Assembly (NCBI RefSeq): GCF_023856365.1
Contig: NC_064540.1
Location: 10,259,691-10,323,690 of the forward strand
From: Brienomyrus brachyistius
Taxonomy: Eukaryota > Chordata > Actinopteri > Osteoglossiformes > Mormyridae
Direction: 5' to 3'
DNA: 64,000 nt
The notes below the pieces were generated by a model that worked only from the letters and a program-made list of their open reading frames with translations, did no database searches and was not told the origin of the DNA. The position numbers and the translations under genes are program-made. This document shows positions 49,549 to 60,029 of the stretch, piece by piece. Every line of letters starts with the position of its first letter. The first letter of the stretch is position 1.

Positions 49549-51340
49549 GGATGTATGGACAAAAGTATTGTGACACCTGGCCATTACACCTGCAGGAACT
49601 TTTATGACATCCCATTCTAAATCCATAGCAGCAATATGGAGTTGGTCCCCCCTTTGTGGCTATAACAGCTGCCACTCTTCACAGGATTTACACAAACCTT
49701 TTGGAGTGTGTTTGTGGGAATTTTTGCCCGTTCATCCACAACAGCATTTGAGAAGTCTGACACTGATGTTGGACATGAAGGACTGGCTCGCAGTCTCTGT
49801 TCTAGTTCATCCCAAAGCTGTTTGATGTGGTTGAGTTCAGGGTTCGGTGCGGGCCAGTCAAGTTCTTCCATCAAACTCACCCAACCATGTCTTAATGGAC
49901 CTCACTTTGTGCACTGGGGCACAGTCATGTTGGACCAGAAAAGGGCCTTCCTCAAACTGTTCACACAAAGTTGGAAGCATAGAATTGTCTTGGTTTGCTG
50001 AAACATTAAGAATTCCCTTTACTTGAACTAAGGGGCCAAACCCAACCCTTGAAAAGAAAACCCCACACCATTATCCTTCCTCCCTCAGATTTTACATCTG
50101 GCACAATGCAGTCAGGCAGGTAACGTTCTCCTGGCGTCTGCCAAATCCAGACTCATCCATCACACTGGCAGATTGAAGCATGATTTTTCACTCCACAGAA
50201 CATATTTCTACTGTTCCAGAGTCCAGTGGCAGTGTGCTTTACACCACTGCATCCGACGCTTGGCATTGTGCTTGGCAATGTGAGGCTCGTCTGCAGCTGC
50301 CCAGCCAGGGAAGCACATTCCGTGAAGCTCCCTGTACACAGTTTTTGTGCTGGAGTTAATGCCAGAGGAAGTTTAGAACTCTGCAGCTACTGAATCAACA
50401 GAGCGTTGGCGACTTACACACCAGGCGTCTCAGCACCCGGTGACCCTACTCTGTTACTTTATGTGATCTGCCACTTCGTGGCTGAGTTGCTGTTTTTCCC
50501 ACTGGTGGCCACAGCTAACTGGAAAATTAGCTTCAGTAACTGCTAATCCACTAACTCCAAAGTTTAACTCAATAACACTAAAAAATATTTAGCTAACTTT
50601 TATTGAAACCCTTAAAAGTACAGCCAGTGAGCTGAAATTCTAATTTGTTTAGCAATTTACTTATCCAGATTACCTGGGGATATTTAGGACTTAAATATCC
50701 AATTAGGGACTGTTGGATTCTGTAGAGTCTCAGGAATAAATTTTCTTTGAATGATATTCCATTCATGAGACGTAAGTGCTTTTGTTGGAGGGCTCAGATT
50801 ACACGACTGGCCCATGCTGATATCTTGCCCTCAGTGAAGCTGCTTGGGGACTACAAACATGGCGCCGTTTACCCAGAACTAGGAAGGAGGGTTTCAGCTC
50901 TTTATTGGTCTACTGACTCTGTCAGTCAGAACCCAGAATATAACGCAAAAGCTGAAAGAGGTTGTCTTGTTTAGCCATATGACTTGGCTCAGTGGGCTCA
51001 CCGGTTCAAGCCCAGTCTCAGCACATCTGCGAGGCCTTGAGCAAGGTCCCTAACCCCCAGCTCTTTGGGCACTGCAGCAGGTGGCTGCCCTTCATGGGCA
51101 GCTTGCTCTCACCTACATCGTAAACGCTTTCGCTTTGCAATAATATCTCTTACAGTTGACAGTGGAATATTTAGCAGGTAAGAAACTTCACAAACTGAGT
51201 TATCGCAAATTTGTCATTTTGTGACAGTACCACGCTTGAATTAACTGAGCTCTTCAGAACAACACGTTTTTTCATGAATGTTTGTAACCCTGACTGCATG
51301 GCTAGGTGCTAGGTGTTTTTACACCTTTGGCAGTGGGTCC
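49549..51340 (-). mobile_element. Tc1/mariner-like element, interrupted by a later insertion
   Basis: A minus-strand Tc1-like element. It starts at 'ggacaaaagtattg' (terminal repeat, same family as 1-323). A transposase C-terminal segment ('DWPAPNPELNHIKQLWDELEQRLRA', shown in part) lies at about 49700-49870. Degraded upstream transposase runs to about 50505. Family-like sequence resumes at about 51120 ('aatatctcttacagttgaca', then 'ctgcatggctaggtg'), so roughly 600 bp at 50510-51115 is inserted material. Stops and frameshifts make it non-functional. The far terminal repeat is not preserved. Confidence 0.75.
50980..51115 (+). mobile_element. tRNA-derived SINE nested in the Tc1-like element
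   Basis: It contains 'ttggctcagtgggct', a B-box-like 'ggttcaagccc' and 'ccttgagcaaggtcccta', matching the SINE family at 12178-12405. It ends at 'ctcacctacatcg', where the Tc1-like sequence resumes. Confidence 0.65.
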
Positions 51341-51344
51341 CAAT

Positions 51345-53660
51345 TCAAGTGAAATAAAGCTGACCACACAAAACACGAAATATCGTGCATTCTCTGTATC
51401 AGTGTTTACGAATCCGGTCCTTGGCGACCCACAGACAGTCTATACTGTACATATACAGAGCGATTCACATAACTGGTACGCAAGTGCGCATTCACCATTA
51501 AAAGCGATACGTGCGGCAGTCGATTAATGCAACAGCGCAAATACGTACGTATTTTATGTGCATTTGCGCCGATATGACAAGAAATTACCGTGCATTTTAA
51601 CCTCTATACCGTAAATGAAGTATAGCATATAACGGTTAAAATGCACGATAATTTCTTAGACTATCTCTTACTTAATTATTCTTGTCATATAAAATACGTA
51701 CGAGTTCACATTGTTGTAACAATCGATTGACGCACGTATCGTTTCTTTTTTTTTTTTAAGAGAATACATTCATTACAGGGATGTACAAGGATTCCCAAAC
51801 TCATGCACCCAATAGTAACTGTTATTATACAATGAAAACTGTAGTGAAACATTTATAATTATTTATATTTATAATTCAGAGCTCAGGGAGTACAATTCAG
51901 CATAAACTGAACTGCTTTGACTCGTAAGTTTGGAATTGCGCAGTCCTGCCATACAGCCCTCTTATGAGTCTCTGACCAAATTAAGTAATATCAAAGTTGT
52001 CTACTGAATGACCACCTTAAATTAGTTCTATTATAAATTATTTGTGATATATGATTTTCTTTGTGCCTTATTAAATACATATTTTACGTGCGTTTTAAAA
52101 ATATAATCAAGAGAAATGGCAGTAATCAGTAATGTTTAAACTGAACAAATTCATATGTACTGTCCAGTGTCGTATCCTGGAAGCAGCCACTCTAATCACT
52201 AATGTTCTTTGTATATTCTTAGGAAATGTAATCTCTAATGTTTCTGTGGTGGAATTAAAGTAAACTGTACACTGCATAATTAGCACTGCAGACGTAAAGA
52301 AGTTAGTCACCACAGGATATCGTAATGCATTCATTCTTTCACAATGAGATGCCTTTCAAATATGACAAAAACAGAATTACACAAATAATATTTAAAAATG
52401 TGTGTGTGTGTGTATTCATTAAACAAAGGATATCACCAGTTCTCAGAAAATAAGATTTCACTCTGGCTAAATCCAAATCATCAAATACAAATTAAATTAA
52501 TCTGTCATGATATTTCCACTTATGTGGGTCCCCTGTTGCCTGAACAGTCCATGTTAAATCACACGTATCATGTTCTCTTTTCCCAGCTCTCTGCACAGCC
52601 CTCCAGGGTTCCAGCTAGGGGCCCCTCCGTGCGACTCGCACACGGACTGCAACTCCGCTTAACGAGAGTGCCCTTTACCTGTGGCCTGTTCGCAGCGAAC
52701 TGACCCCATGCAACTTTCTAGAATCTCTGCCATCTTTCACCTGTGGAAAAAGAGCCAAGAAAATAATAATCTGATCAATAAAATTATACACACACGCATA
52801 GCAGAACTACTCAATTATTTTCCTTCGAGATTCCATCAGAAACACAAAGCCAAGGTCCACTATCTCCTCAGTAGATTTCACCGCTCAGGGGGTGGATTGT
52901 TGAGTAAGAGGGTAACAGAATGATTGCATGGACTGGATTAAATTGTATTTCAGTTGGGATGTGGATTGGAGTCCACCAGTTGAATACCCTTGATATACAT
53001 GTATGTATTTGAGGTGGCGTGTGAGATTGCTTGTTTAAATACCATGATCGGCAGATGGACGCCACCACTGGGCCATTAACCCCCAATGACTCCAGGGACA
53101 CTGGTGCTGTGACCCACAAATTTACTCTCACTTTTGCTCTCACATTTACTCTCTCATATGTGTCTGTGTTGCATGGAAACCAAGATGCAATCTTTAAAAA
53201 GCTGGGATGCTTTTTCTTACCTGAATGCTGGGATGAGTCTGTTGTCTTGTATTCAGTCCCAGTACCCAGTTTTGACCAGGCATTTGGGTTACTGGCCTGA
53301 CCCAGCTGCAGGTTATGTTTTGACCCAGCACTTAGGTTCCCTCTACCCCCCTTATTGTGGGAACCCATGTTCTCACGCACTACATTCAAAAATATATTTG
53401 TTGGAGCCATTGGAGGACAAGCACACAAAAATCGCTCGAACGGTATGTGGCATAGATCAAACAAGGCAAACATTTCATTTGAGAGAGAATGTCAGACTAT
53501 CTCTAATCTAACGTCAAGTAGATCATGTATTTTCTGCAGGTAATTGTCATGGAATAAACCCTCACAGGTTGACACCAGAGTGTAGCCGAGTTCGGTGGTT
53601 CACATGATATTCATGTTAGTATGAATGAAGCATGAAGCAATACCCCACATGTGCCGTTTC

Positions 53661-53697
<37 letters not shown>

Positions 53698-53900
53698 TGT
53701 TTAGCACCAATGCTACATTTATGTTTGGGCACTGTAGTTTTTTTTTACTTAATAAACATATAGAACTATAGGAAAACATTTCGTTTTGTCCGCATAGTGG
53801 GTAGCACTGCTAAACCTACCTAGAGCAAAATACACTTCACTCAGTGACTCAGTTGTCCACGTTTGAATATTTTATTCTTTTACTTTAAAAACTGACTTTC
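51345..53900. other. Intergenic or tcf15 intron/3' region; no exon identified
   Basis: The second exon of tcf15 should lie here on the minus strand but could not be identified confidently. A minus-strand acceptor-like 'gccacag' ending near 52679 is one weak candidate. Other frames, such as 52868-53473 (-), show no known domain. A (TAA)n tract lies at 53661-53697. Confidence 0.3.
53661..53697. repeat. (TAA)n microsatellite
   Basis: About 37 bp of perfect TAA repeat, about 270 bp beyond the 3' end of the tcf15 exon. Confidence 0.95.
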
Positions 53901-53967
53901 AAGGATAATCAAGAATAAGATTTACAGGGAAAAAAACGTAATTATAAATAATCGAAAAGAAACGTAC

Positions 53968-54429
53968 CCCCTTCCTTTGATTGCTGAGGCAAAAGGTGCA
54001 TATTGCTCTGCGTTGCTTTAATTCACTATCAGCCTGAGCGCAGCGCACAGCTCTCATGCACGGCTGTCCATCCGTACCGCCCTCTCCTGTCAACAGGACG
54101 TTCCCTAAATGCGAGATGTAGCTGGAGGCTAAGCGCAGGGTTTCTATCTTGGAGAGTTTTCTGTCCACCGGCTCGGTGGGTATGAGAGTCCGGAGGGCCG
54201 AGAAGGCCGTGTTCACGCTCATTGTGCGGTCCCGCTCCCTGGCATTGGCGGCTCTCCGCTGCTTAATGAAGACTACGTCGCCGGTCATCATCCCCTGGCG
54301 TAAGTCTGAGCCCGGTGACCATCCATAACTCCGGTCCGAGCTTCCGTCACTCTCACTCCGATTCTCTTCATCCTCGGACAGCATGATGATGTCTGTGTAA
54401 AATGGATAATTTGCCGTATGTTTTAACAT
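53968..54429 (-). CDS. tcf15: bHLH transcription factor 15 (paraxis), first exon
   Basis: A 154-residue exon (54429-53968) ending at donor 'gtacgt' (53967). Paraxis is a nuclear bHLH factor that dimerises with E-proteins and drives somite epithelialisation and paraxial mesoderm identity. Visible: acidic '[17 protein letters not shown]' (16-32); the basic region '[11 protein letters not shown]' (58-68); helix 1, '[16 protein letters not shown]'; loop 'VDRKLSK'; helix 2, '[19 protein letters not shown]'; and the conserved C-terminal '[12 protein letters not shown]' just before the splice. 'EPVDRK' and the [11 protein letters not shown] block favour tcf15 over scleraxis, although '[11 protein letters not shown]' is scleraxis-like. 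Linkage to csnk2a1 matches human TCF15. The start is uncertain: 54429 best matches family length, while 54462 is also in frame. The usual 'MAFA..RP' start is absent. The last short exon is unassigned. Confidence 0.88.
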
Positions 54430-54703
54430 GATCAATGATACCGATTCGGTCCAGATTAGCAAAACTATATTTAGGGTTTACAGGCTAAAAGTGCAAAAAC
54501 TTCAGTTACATGTAAACTTCGTACTAACGCATCTTGCAATATCCCACTTTCGGAAAACGGCGTTTTAAAATGACTTATTTGTTGGATGAATATTAATGTG
54601 TAGAGACGCCAGATGTTGTGGTGCGTATCGAGGGCTGAACTTAATCTTAAAAATGCTGGGGAGGGGTTTTTCGGGGGGGTGTGGGGTCTCAGAAAGTTCC
54701 AAT

Positions 54704-54717
54704 TTCTTCTTCTTCTT

Positions 54718-54777
<60 letters not shown>
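54704..54777. repeat. (TTC)n-(TTA)n compound microsatellite
   Basis: About 43 bp of TTC followed by about 31 bp of TTA/ATT. It lies about 0.3 kb upstream of the tcf15 start; the purine-pyrimidine TTC tract is of a triplex-prone type. Confidence 0.95.
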
Positions 54778-55294
54778 GCGATTGCATTCAATAAATCAAG
54801 GGTGATGTTTCAGAAAAAGTCCTGAAACAGTAGCAAAATAAATGTAAAAAAATTGCGATAATTATAGTATAGTATAATTTGTGCAGATGAAATGGCATGT
54901 GAAATGTTTTAATATAATTATTTTCATAAAAAGAACTATGAGAACTTTAAGGACTGATTAATAATTTTATCAGATAATTTAATATATACTTTTTTTAATA
55001 AAAAAAAGTTATTTTGATTTATAGATTAAAATATACATAAAAACAATGGAAACATTCCATTTCCATAAAGAGAACCCATATTTAACTGGCGCCTTTATTA
55101 ATATATATAATATATATAATATTACGTTAAAGTTTTATATGTCGTTGTTTAACACACACAATAAAGCAATTTCTGCTTATGTTTTAGTCTCATGTATAAC
55201 AATATGTGAAAATACAGACCTTGTATTTGCAGGGATTTAAATGGATTTAACATCTGCAGAAAGTGAAATAAATATCGCAACTAGTCATGGGGAG

Positions 55295-55868
55295 TGTTAC
55301 GATGCAGAAACTGAAGACGCCAGGTATCACAGTAAGATGTACAGGTTTATTTATAAGGATTAAACAACATCTCTATAAAAGATACTAAATCGATATAATA
55401 AGCAGCCATTATCTGGGCCGGTATAAACATATTTAAATACATGGCAAATTAGTTTGCCTGGCTCTTGTCATTTCGGTAAACCAATGAATGCAGGTCACCT
55501 ATGTGCAGTAACTTGAAATATTTTGTGCTCAGGGCCATATTCAGCTATGAGGTCCAGATCACCATCATTTTTTAAGAGCTAAAAATAAAATTTGAAGCTA
55601 AAAATTCACCCAAATAACAAAAGCAGCAGCTGAACATGTCTCGGGGCCAAGTGCATTCTGTCCTGTCCTGCCTCTGCCCCTCCTGTTTTTTCCTTAATGT
55701 GGCCTCAATGAACTGCCCTTGCTCATCGTTTGTCTTACCTCTTGTTTAAACCCTTGTGTGAATTACTCCAGCTGCCTCTCCTTTTCTCCCTCGTTAGTCC
55801 TGTATAAAAGTGCTTCCCAGCACTGTGTTCCCCAGTACTGTCATTGATGTCAAGCCTGTGTGTGTGTT

Positions 55869-55901
<33 letters not shown>

Positions 55902-56050
55902 GCACATGTGGCCAAGTCTTTTCCCACTCTTGTATCTGTTTTCTGACACCTCCTGGGTTGTTTTGTTTCCCAGTCCCATTCGAAGTTCAATAAAATCTTT
56001 TTATTTTCCCCAAAGCCTGGCCTTGACTCCTGTGATTTCAGGTCGTAACA
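55295..56050 (+). mobile_element. Candidate solo LTR (756 bp)
   Basis: The element starts 'tgttacga' and ends 'tcgtaaca', perfect 8-bp inverted termini of the TG...CA type. Late in the element there is TATAAA (55803-55808) and, 180 bp further, AATAAA (55989-55994), in the order expected of an LTR U3-R-U5. No flanking direct repeat was found and no internal retroelement sequence is adjacent. It includes a (TG)n stretch at about 55857-55910. It could alternatively be a non-autonomous DNA element. Confidence 0.5.
55857..55910. repeat. Alternating TG/CG/CA tract
   Basis: (TG)n with an internal 'cgcgcatgcgcatg': alternating purine-pyrimidine sequence, prone to Z-DNA. Confidence 0.85.
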
Positions 56051-56191
56051 CATTCTTAATCCCGTTCAAATGTGTTGTGAATGGTGTCTGCTGTGTGAGA
56101 GAGAGAGCGCTAGAGCATTCAGTATCAGCATGACAGATGATGCGTGACTTGTGAACAGCACGTGCGCATTTCTCTGAAAGCAGTTCGAACT

Positions 56192-56238
56192 CACACACAC
56201 GTGTGTGTGTGTATGTGTGTGTGTGTGTGTGTGCGCGT
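56192..56238. repeat. (CA)/(GT) palindromic microsatellite
   Basis: A short CACACA arm runs directly into a longer GTGTGT arm through 'acgt', so it can form a hairpin. It ends in 'gcgcgtg'. Confidence 0.9.
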
Positions 56239-57005
56239 GATCATGCAGCATTGTGGGGGAGGGTGCGCAGGCTGCATATTCTGTAAGAGAAAACAATGAT
56301 CATTATCTGTAAAAAGGCGACCTGCTATGCCGGCTGGAGTAAAGATGATTGTATGACACAATTAAATATAAGCATAGGCTGGGCTAATCTGGCCATGTTA
56401 AAGGTTGGGTTTCTTTCCTGTTATGCCTAATGGGCTAGATTAGACTAATTAATGGTTCACATAATGTCATTAATAAAATAAAAAAAAACAGTTTATGAAG
56501 GTGATGATACGAATAGATTTTAAGGCTAAATTTTGATATCAGAACAAGCGCATTTGATGTAGACTTGTAATAGTGTATCAATATCAAGCATTTGTCTGTC
56601 ATTTTATGTTTATATATGATTACAAATAACCTTAAATTACATGCTTCATACCCATAATATTTTTATTACTTCACTATTTTTCAAACACTGACTCTGACAC
56701 ACTGGCTCTGTTGGTGCTTGTATTGTTTTTAATCAGCGGTTCAAAATGAAGTCCTATACTACCACATAATAAAGCATCACACAATATAATGATGGTTAGT
56801 ATTGCAGTTCAAAGCAGTGCAGTGTAAAACAAAGCATTAAAGATTTAGTGATATTAGGGAAACTGATAGTGGGGTACAGATGGACCAGTTCCCAGTACAG
56901 AGGTACCGATAGTGCACTGACAAACACAGCTTAGCATATCAGACCTGTGTCTGCGGTTAAGTTGCAACATTACACCTGTACATTAGACACCTATCCTGCA
57001 TTGGT

Positions 57006-57024
57006 GGGGGGGGGGGGGGGGGGG
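57006..57024. repeat. G homopolymer (19)
   Basis: An uninterrupted run of G preceded by TTGGT. Confidence 0.9.
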
Positions 57025-57219
57025 CGCACTCAGTCCTATAGGTGACATGGTGCATGTTTTCCAGGAAAACAACTGGAAACTGAAAAATATTTGAGAAACA
57101 GCTCCTTTGCAAAGCATCAAGTTCCACAAAGACTACTGCTGCTTGACTGCATGCACACATGGGATTCCTAAAAAAAATCATTGTAACAGTGGACGAGCTG
57201 TAAAATGTATTATTTTGCT

Positions 57220-57651
57220 TTAATAAAATTTGATAGCATGTAACAGCGTGATAGGTGAAGATGTAGAGAGGGTTCCTGCCTGGATGTGACTTTGGGAAGC
57301 AGCAGGTGCAGCTCTTCTCTTCAGCAAGCTTTTGTGTCTCCTGGGAAGTCTGAGGATACAATCACTTCCAGACAGTCCTGAAGTCTTTTCCATGCAACAG
57401 GAAGCCACCTCACACGCGATGATTCTTTGGAGAAATGTTAGAGCCCTTTTGGATCCTCCTGAGATAGAGATGGTTCCTTTGGCCCAGTTCTGTCCACTTC
57501 CTCTAGGGTCACAGGGGGACCAAGAGCTATATCCCAGCGGATAGGGAGCTGAGGGCTGGGCCCACTTATCTGTTCCAGCATCATCTTTCATCACAGGTTT
57601 TCCACCAAGGTCAGCTGCCTGATGAAAGAACCTATTAAAAGGGGTAATCAA
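57220..57651 (-). other. Unassigned open frame, 143 codons
   Basis: A minus-strand open frame with no family I recognise. It contains 'SKRALTFLQRIIACEVASCC' and a basic 'PRRHKSLLKRR' stretch, but no signal peptide, domain or splice partner was found. Acceptor-like sequences ('ttttaatag', 'ttcatcag') lie near its 5' end on the minus strand. Neighbouring sequence is non-coding. It may be chance, an unannotated exon, or a decayed repeat; I do not call it a gene. Confidence 0.2.
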
Positions 57652-58124
57652 AAACCCCTTTGTTTCTGGGCCTTTATACAGTGCAGCTTATCAAGCCTCA
57701 CCAGTTCCATCCGTATCCGTGAGTCTAAAAGCCTCCATCATAACCCACAGTCCATGCTTTGCATGTCATGGTCTTGTAATAATCATCTGCCCCATTGTGG
57801 TCTTTATTCTAGCATCTATAAGTCTGATGTATTTCAGTACCTTGGTTTTGATCCTACCTTTATTTGTTTACTAGGGATCAATCCGCTGCTAATTAAATTC
57901 TAACTGATAACACCAATATATTGGAAGAACAACTGAGAGCAACATATGTCTTTATTACACAGCAGCAACTGTGTTAATCCAATGATAGAAAACTTAATGA
58001 AATTACAATAACAGGTTACACATGAATGACTGATCATGCACCCTTAGAAAATTTTTTAGTAAATGATATAATGGTTCTGGGATCATACATACCTGTTTTT
58101 ATTTTTTTTAAATACTGTACATAC

Positions 58125-59610
58125 CGCCCCATTTCTGAAAAATTGGGGGTGCTGTGTAAAATGTAAAGAAGAACAGAATGCAATGGTTTGCAAATCAAAT
58201 GTTGAAACTTTTATTGTTTTATGACAAATATATGTGCAATTTGAATTTGATGACAGCAACACATTTTTAAAAAGTTGGGACTGGGGCGACCAAAGACTGG
58301 AAAAGTCGGGTGATGCTAAAAAAAAAAAACAAAGCACAGAATGGAATATCTCACAACTAATTAGGTTAACTGGCAGCAGGTCAGTAAGATGATTGGGTAT
58401 AAAAAGAGTCTCCCAGAGAGGCAGAGTCACTGTGCAGTGAAGATGGGGAGAGGATCACCACTCTGTGAAAGACCACATGGGCAAATGGTGGAATAATAAA
58501 AAAAAAAGTTCCTCAAAATAATATTGCAAAGAATTTGGGAATTTCTTCATCTACGGCACATAATATCATTGAAAGATTCAGAGAATCCGGAGGAATCTCT
58601 GTATGGGAGGGACAAGGCAGAAAACCCGTGATCTTCGGGTGCTCAGGCTGCACTGCATTTAAAACAGACATGATTCCATGGTGGAAATTACTGCGCGGAC
58701 TCAGGAACACTTCCGAAAACCATTCTCTGTGAACACAGTTTGTCGCTGCATCCAAAAATGCAGGATGTAACTCTACCATGCAAAAAAGAAACCATATCTA
58801 AACATGGTCCAGAAACGCCGCTGACATCTCTGGGCCTGAGGTGATTTAAATGGACTGAGGCAAAATGGAAAACTGTCCTGTGGTCTGGTAAATCAAAATT
58901 TCAAAAGGTTTTAGGATATCATGGATGCCGCTTCCTCTGGGCTGAAGAGGAGAGGAACCATCCAGCTAGTTATCAGCAGACAGTTCAAAAGCCAGCATCT
59001 GTGATGGTATGGGGGTGCATTAGTGCCCATGGCTTGGGTAGTTTACACATCTGGGAAGGTACCATTAATGCTGAACAATATATACTGGTTTTGGAGCAAT
59101 ATATACTGCCATCCAGACAATGTCTTTTTCAGAGACAATGCCAAACTTTATCCTGCATGTTACAACACCCTGCCTCCGTAGTAGAAGAGTCCAGGTGATA
59201 GACTGGCCAGATTGCAGTCCAGACCCAAAACATTTGGAGCATCATGAAATGAAAAATACGACAAAGGAGACCCCAAACTGTTGAGCAGGTGAAATCCTAT
59301 ATCAGGCAAGAATGGGACAACCTTTTATTTTCAAAACTCCAGCAACTCATTCCCAAACATTTACAGAGTGTTGCTAAAAGACAAGGTGATGCAACACAGT
59401 GGTAACCAACGTTTCTGGAATCGTGCTGCTGGCATCAAATTCAAATTCAGCACATATTTGTCATAAAACAAGAAGAATTCTCAGTTTCAACATTTGATAT
59501 GTCGTCTTTGTCTATTTTCAATTAAATATGGGTTTGTATGATTAGTAAATTATTGCATTCTGTTTTTATTGACATTTTACACAGTACCCCAACTTTTTTG
59601 GAAACAGGGA
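58125..59610 (+). mobile_element. Tc1/mariner-like transposon, near full length but decayed
   Basis: About 1.5 kb with imperfect terminal inverted repeats: left 'gccccatttctgaaaaattg' continuing to 'ctgtgtaaaatg', right 'cattttacacag' continuing to 'ccaacttttttggaaacagg'. Within it, a plus-strand frame at 58535-58732 has a Tc1 helix-turn-helix segment ('GISSSTAHNIIERFRESGGI'). Another at 59001-59198 has the catalytic-domain motif '[20 protein letters not shown]', and a C-terminal 'TVEQVKSYIRQEW' lies near 59280. Frameshifts and stops between them mean the transposase is dead. Exact ends are uncertain by about 10 bp. Confidence 0.8.
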
Positions 59611-59663
59611 TGTCAGTGTATTGTACAGTTATCTTATCCCTGCTCGGAATTGTTGCAGCTCCA

Positions 59664-60020
59664 CCATCCATCCATCCATTTTCCAAACCGCTTATCCTAC
59701 TGGGTCGCGGGGGGTCCGGAGCCTATCCTGGAAGCAATGGGCACGAGGCAGGGAACAACCCAGGATGGGGGGCCAGCCCATCGCAGGGCACACTCACACA
59801 CCATTCACTCACACATGCACACCTACAGGCAATTTAGCAACTCCAATTAGCCTCAGCATGTTTTTGGACTGTGGGGGGAAACCGGAGTACCCGGAGGAAA
59901 CCCCACGACGACAGGGGGAGAACATGCAAACTCCACACACATGTGACCCAAGCAGAGACTCGAACCCGGGTCCCAGAGGTGTGAGGCAACAGTGCTAACC
60001 ACTGCACCACCATGTCGCCC
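59664..60020 (-). mobile_element. tRNA-derived SINE, inverted copy of the 345-697 family
   Basis: On the minus strand it has the same order as the copy at 345-697: a tRNA-like head with B-box 'ggttcgagtct', the 'catgttctccccctgtcg' block, and a (GGAT)n tail that appears on the plus strand as 'ccatccatccatcc' at 59664. It starts about 50 bp past the right end of the Tc1-like element. Confidence 0.8.
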
Positions 60021-60029
60021 CGCAGCTCC

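Noticed and set aside
52868..53473. 201-codon minus-strand frame downstream of tcf15
   Set aside because: No domain, no resemblance to the tcf15 C-terminus and no splice signal in the right place.
53968..54429. Assignment as scleraxis (scx)
   Set aside because: Helix 2 is scleraxis-like, but the acidic N-terminal block, 'EPVDRK' and linkage to csnk2a1 point to tcf15.
54471..54791. Frame with poly-Ile then poly-Arg
   Set aside because: It is the (TTC)n/(TTA)n microsatellite upstream of tcf15.
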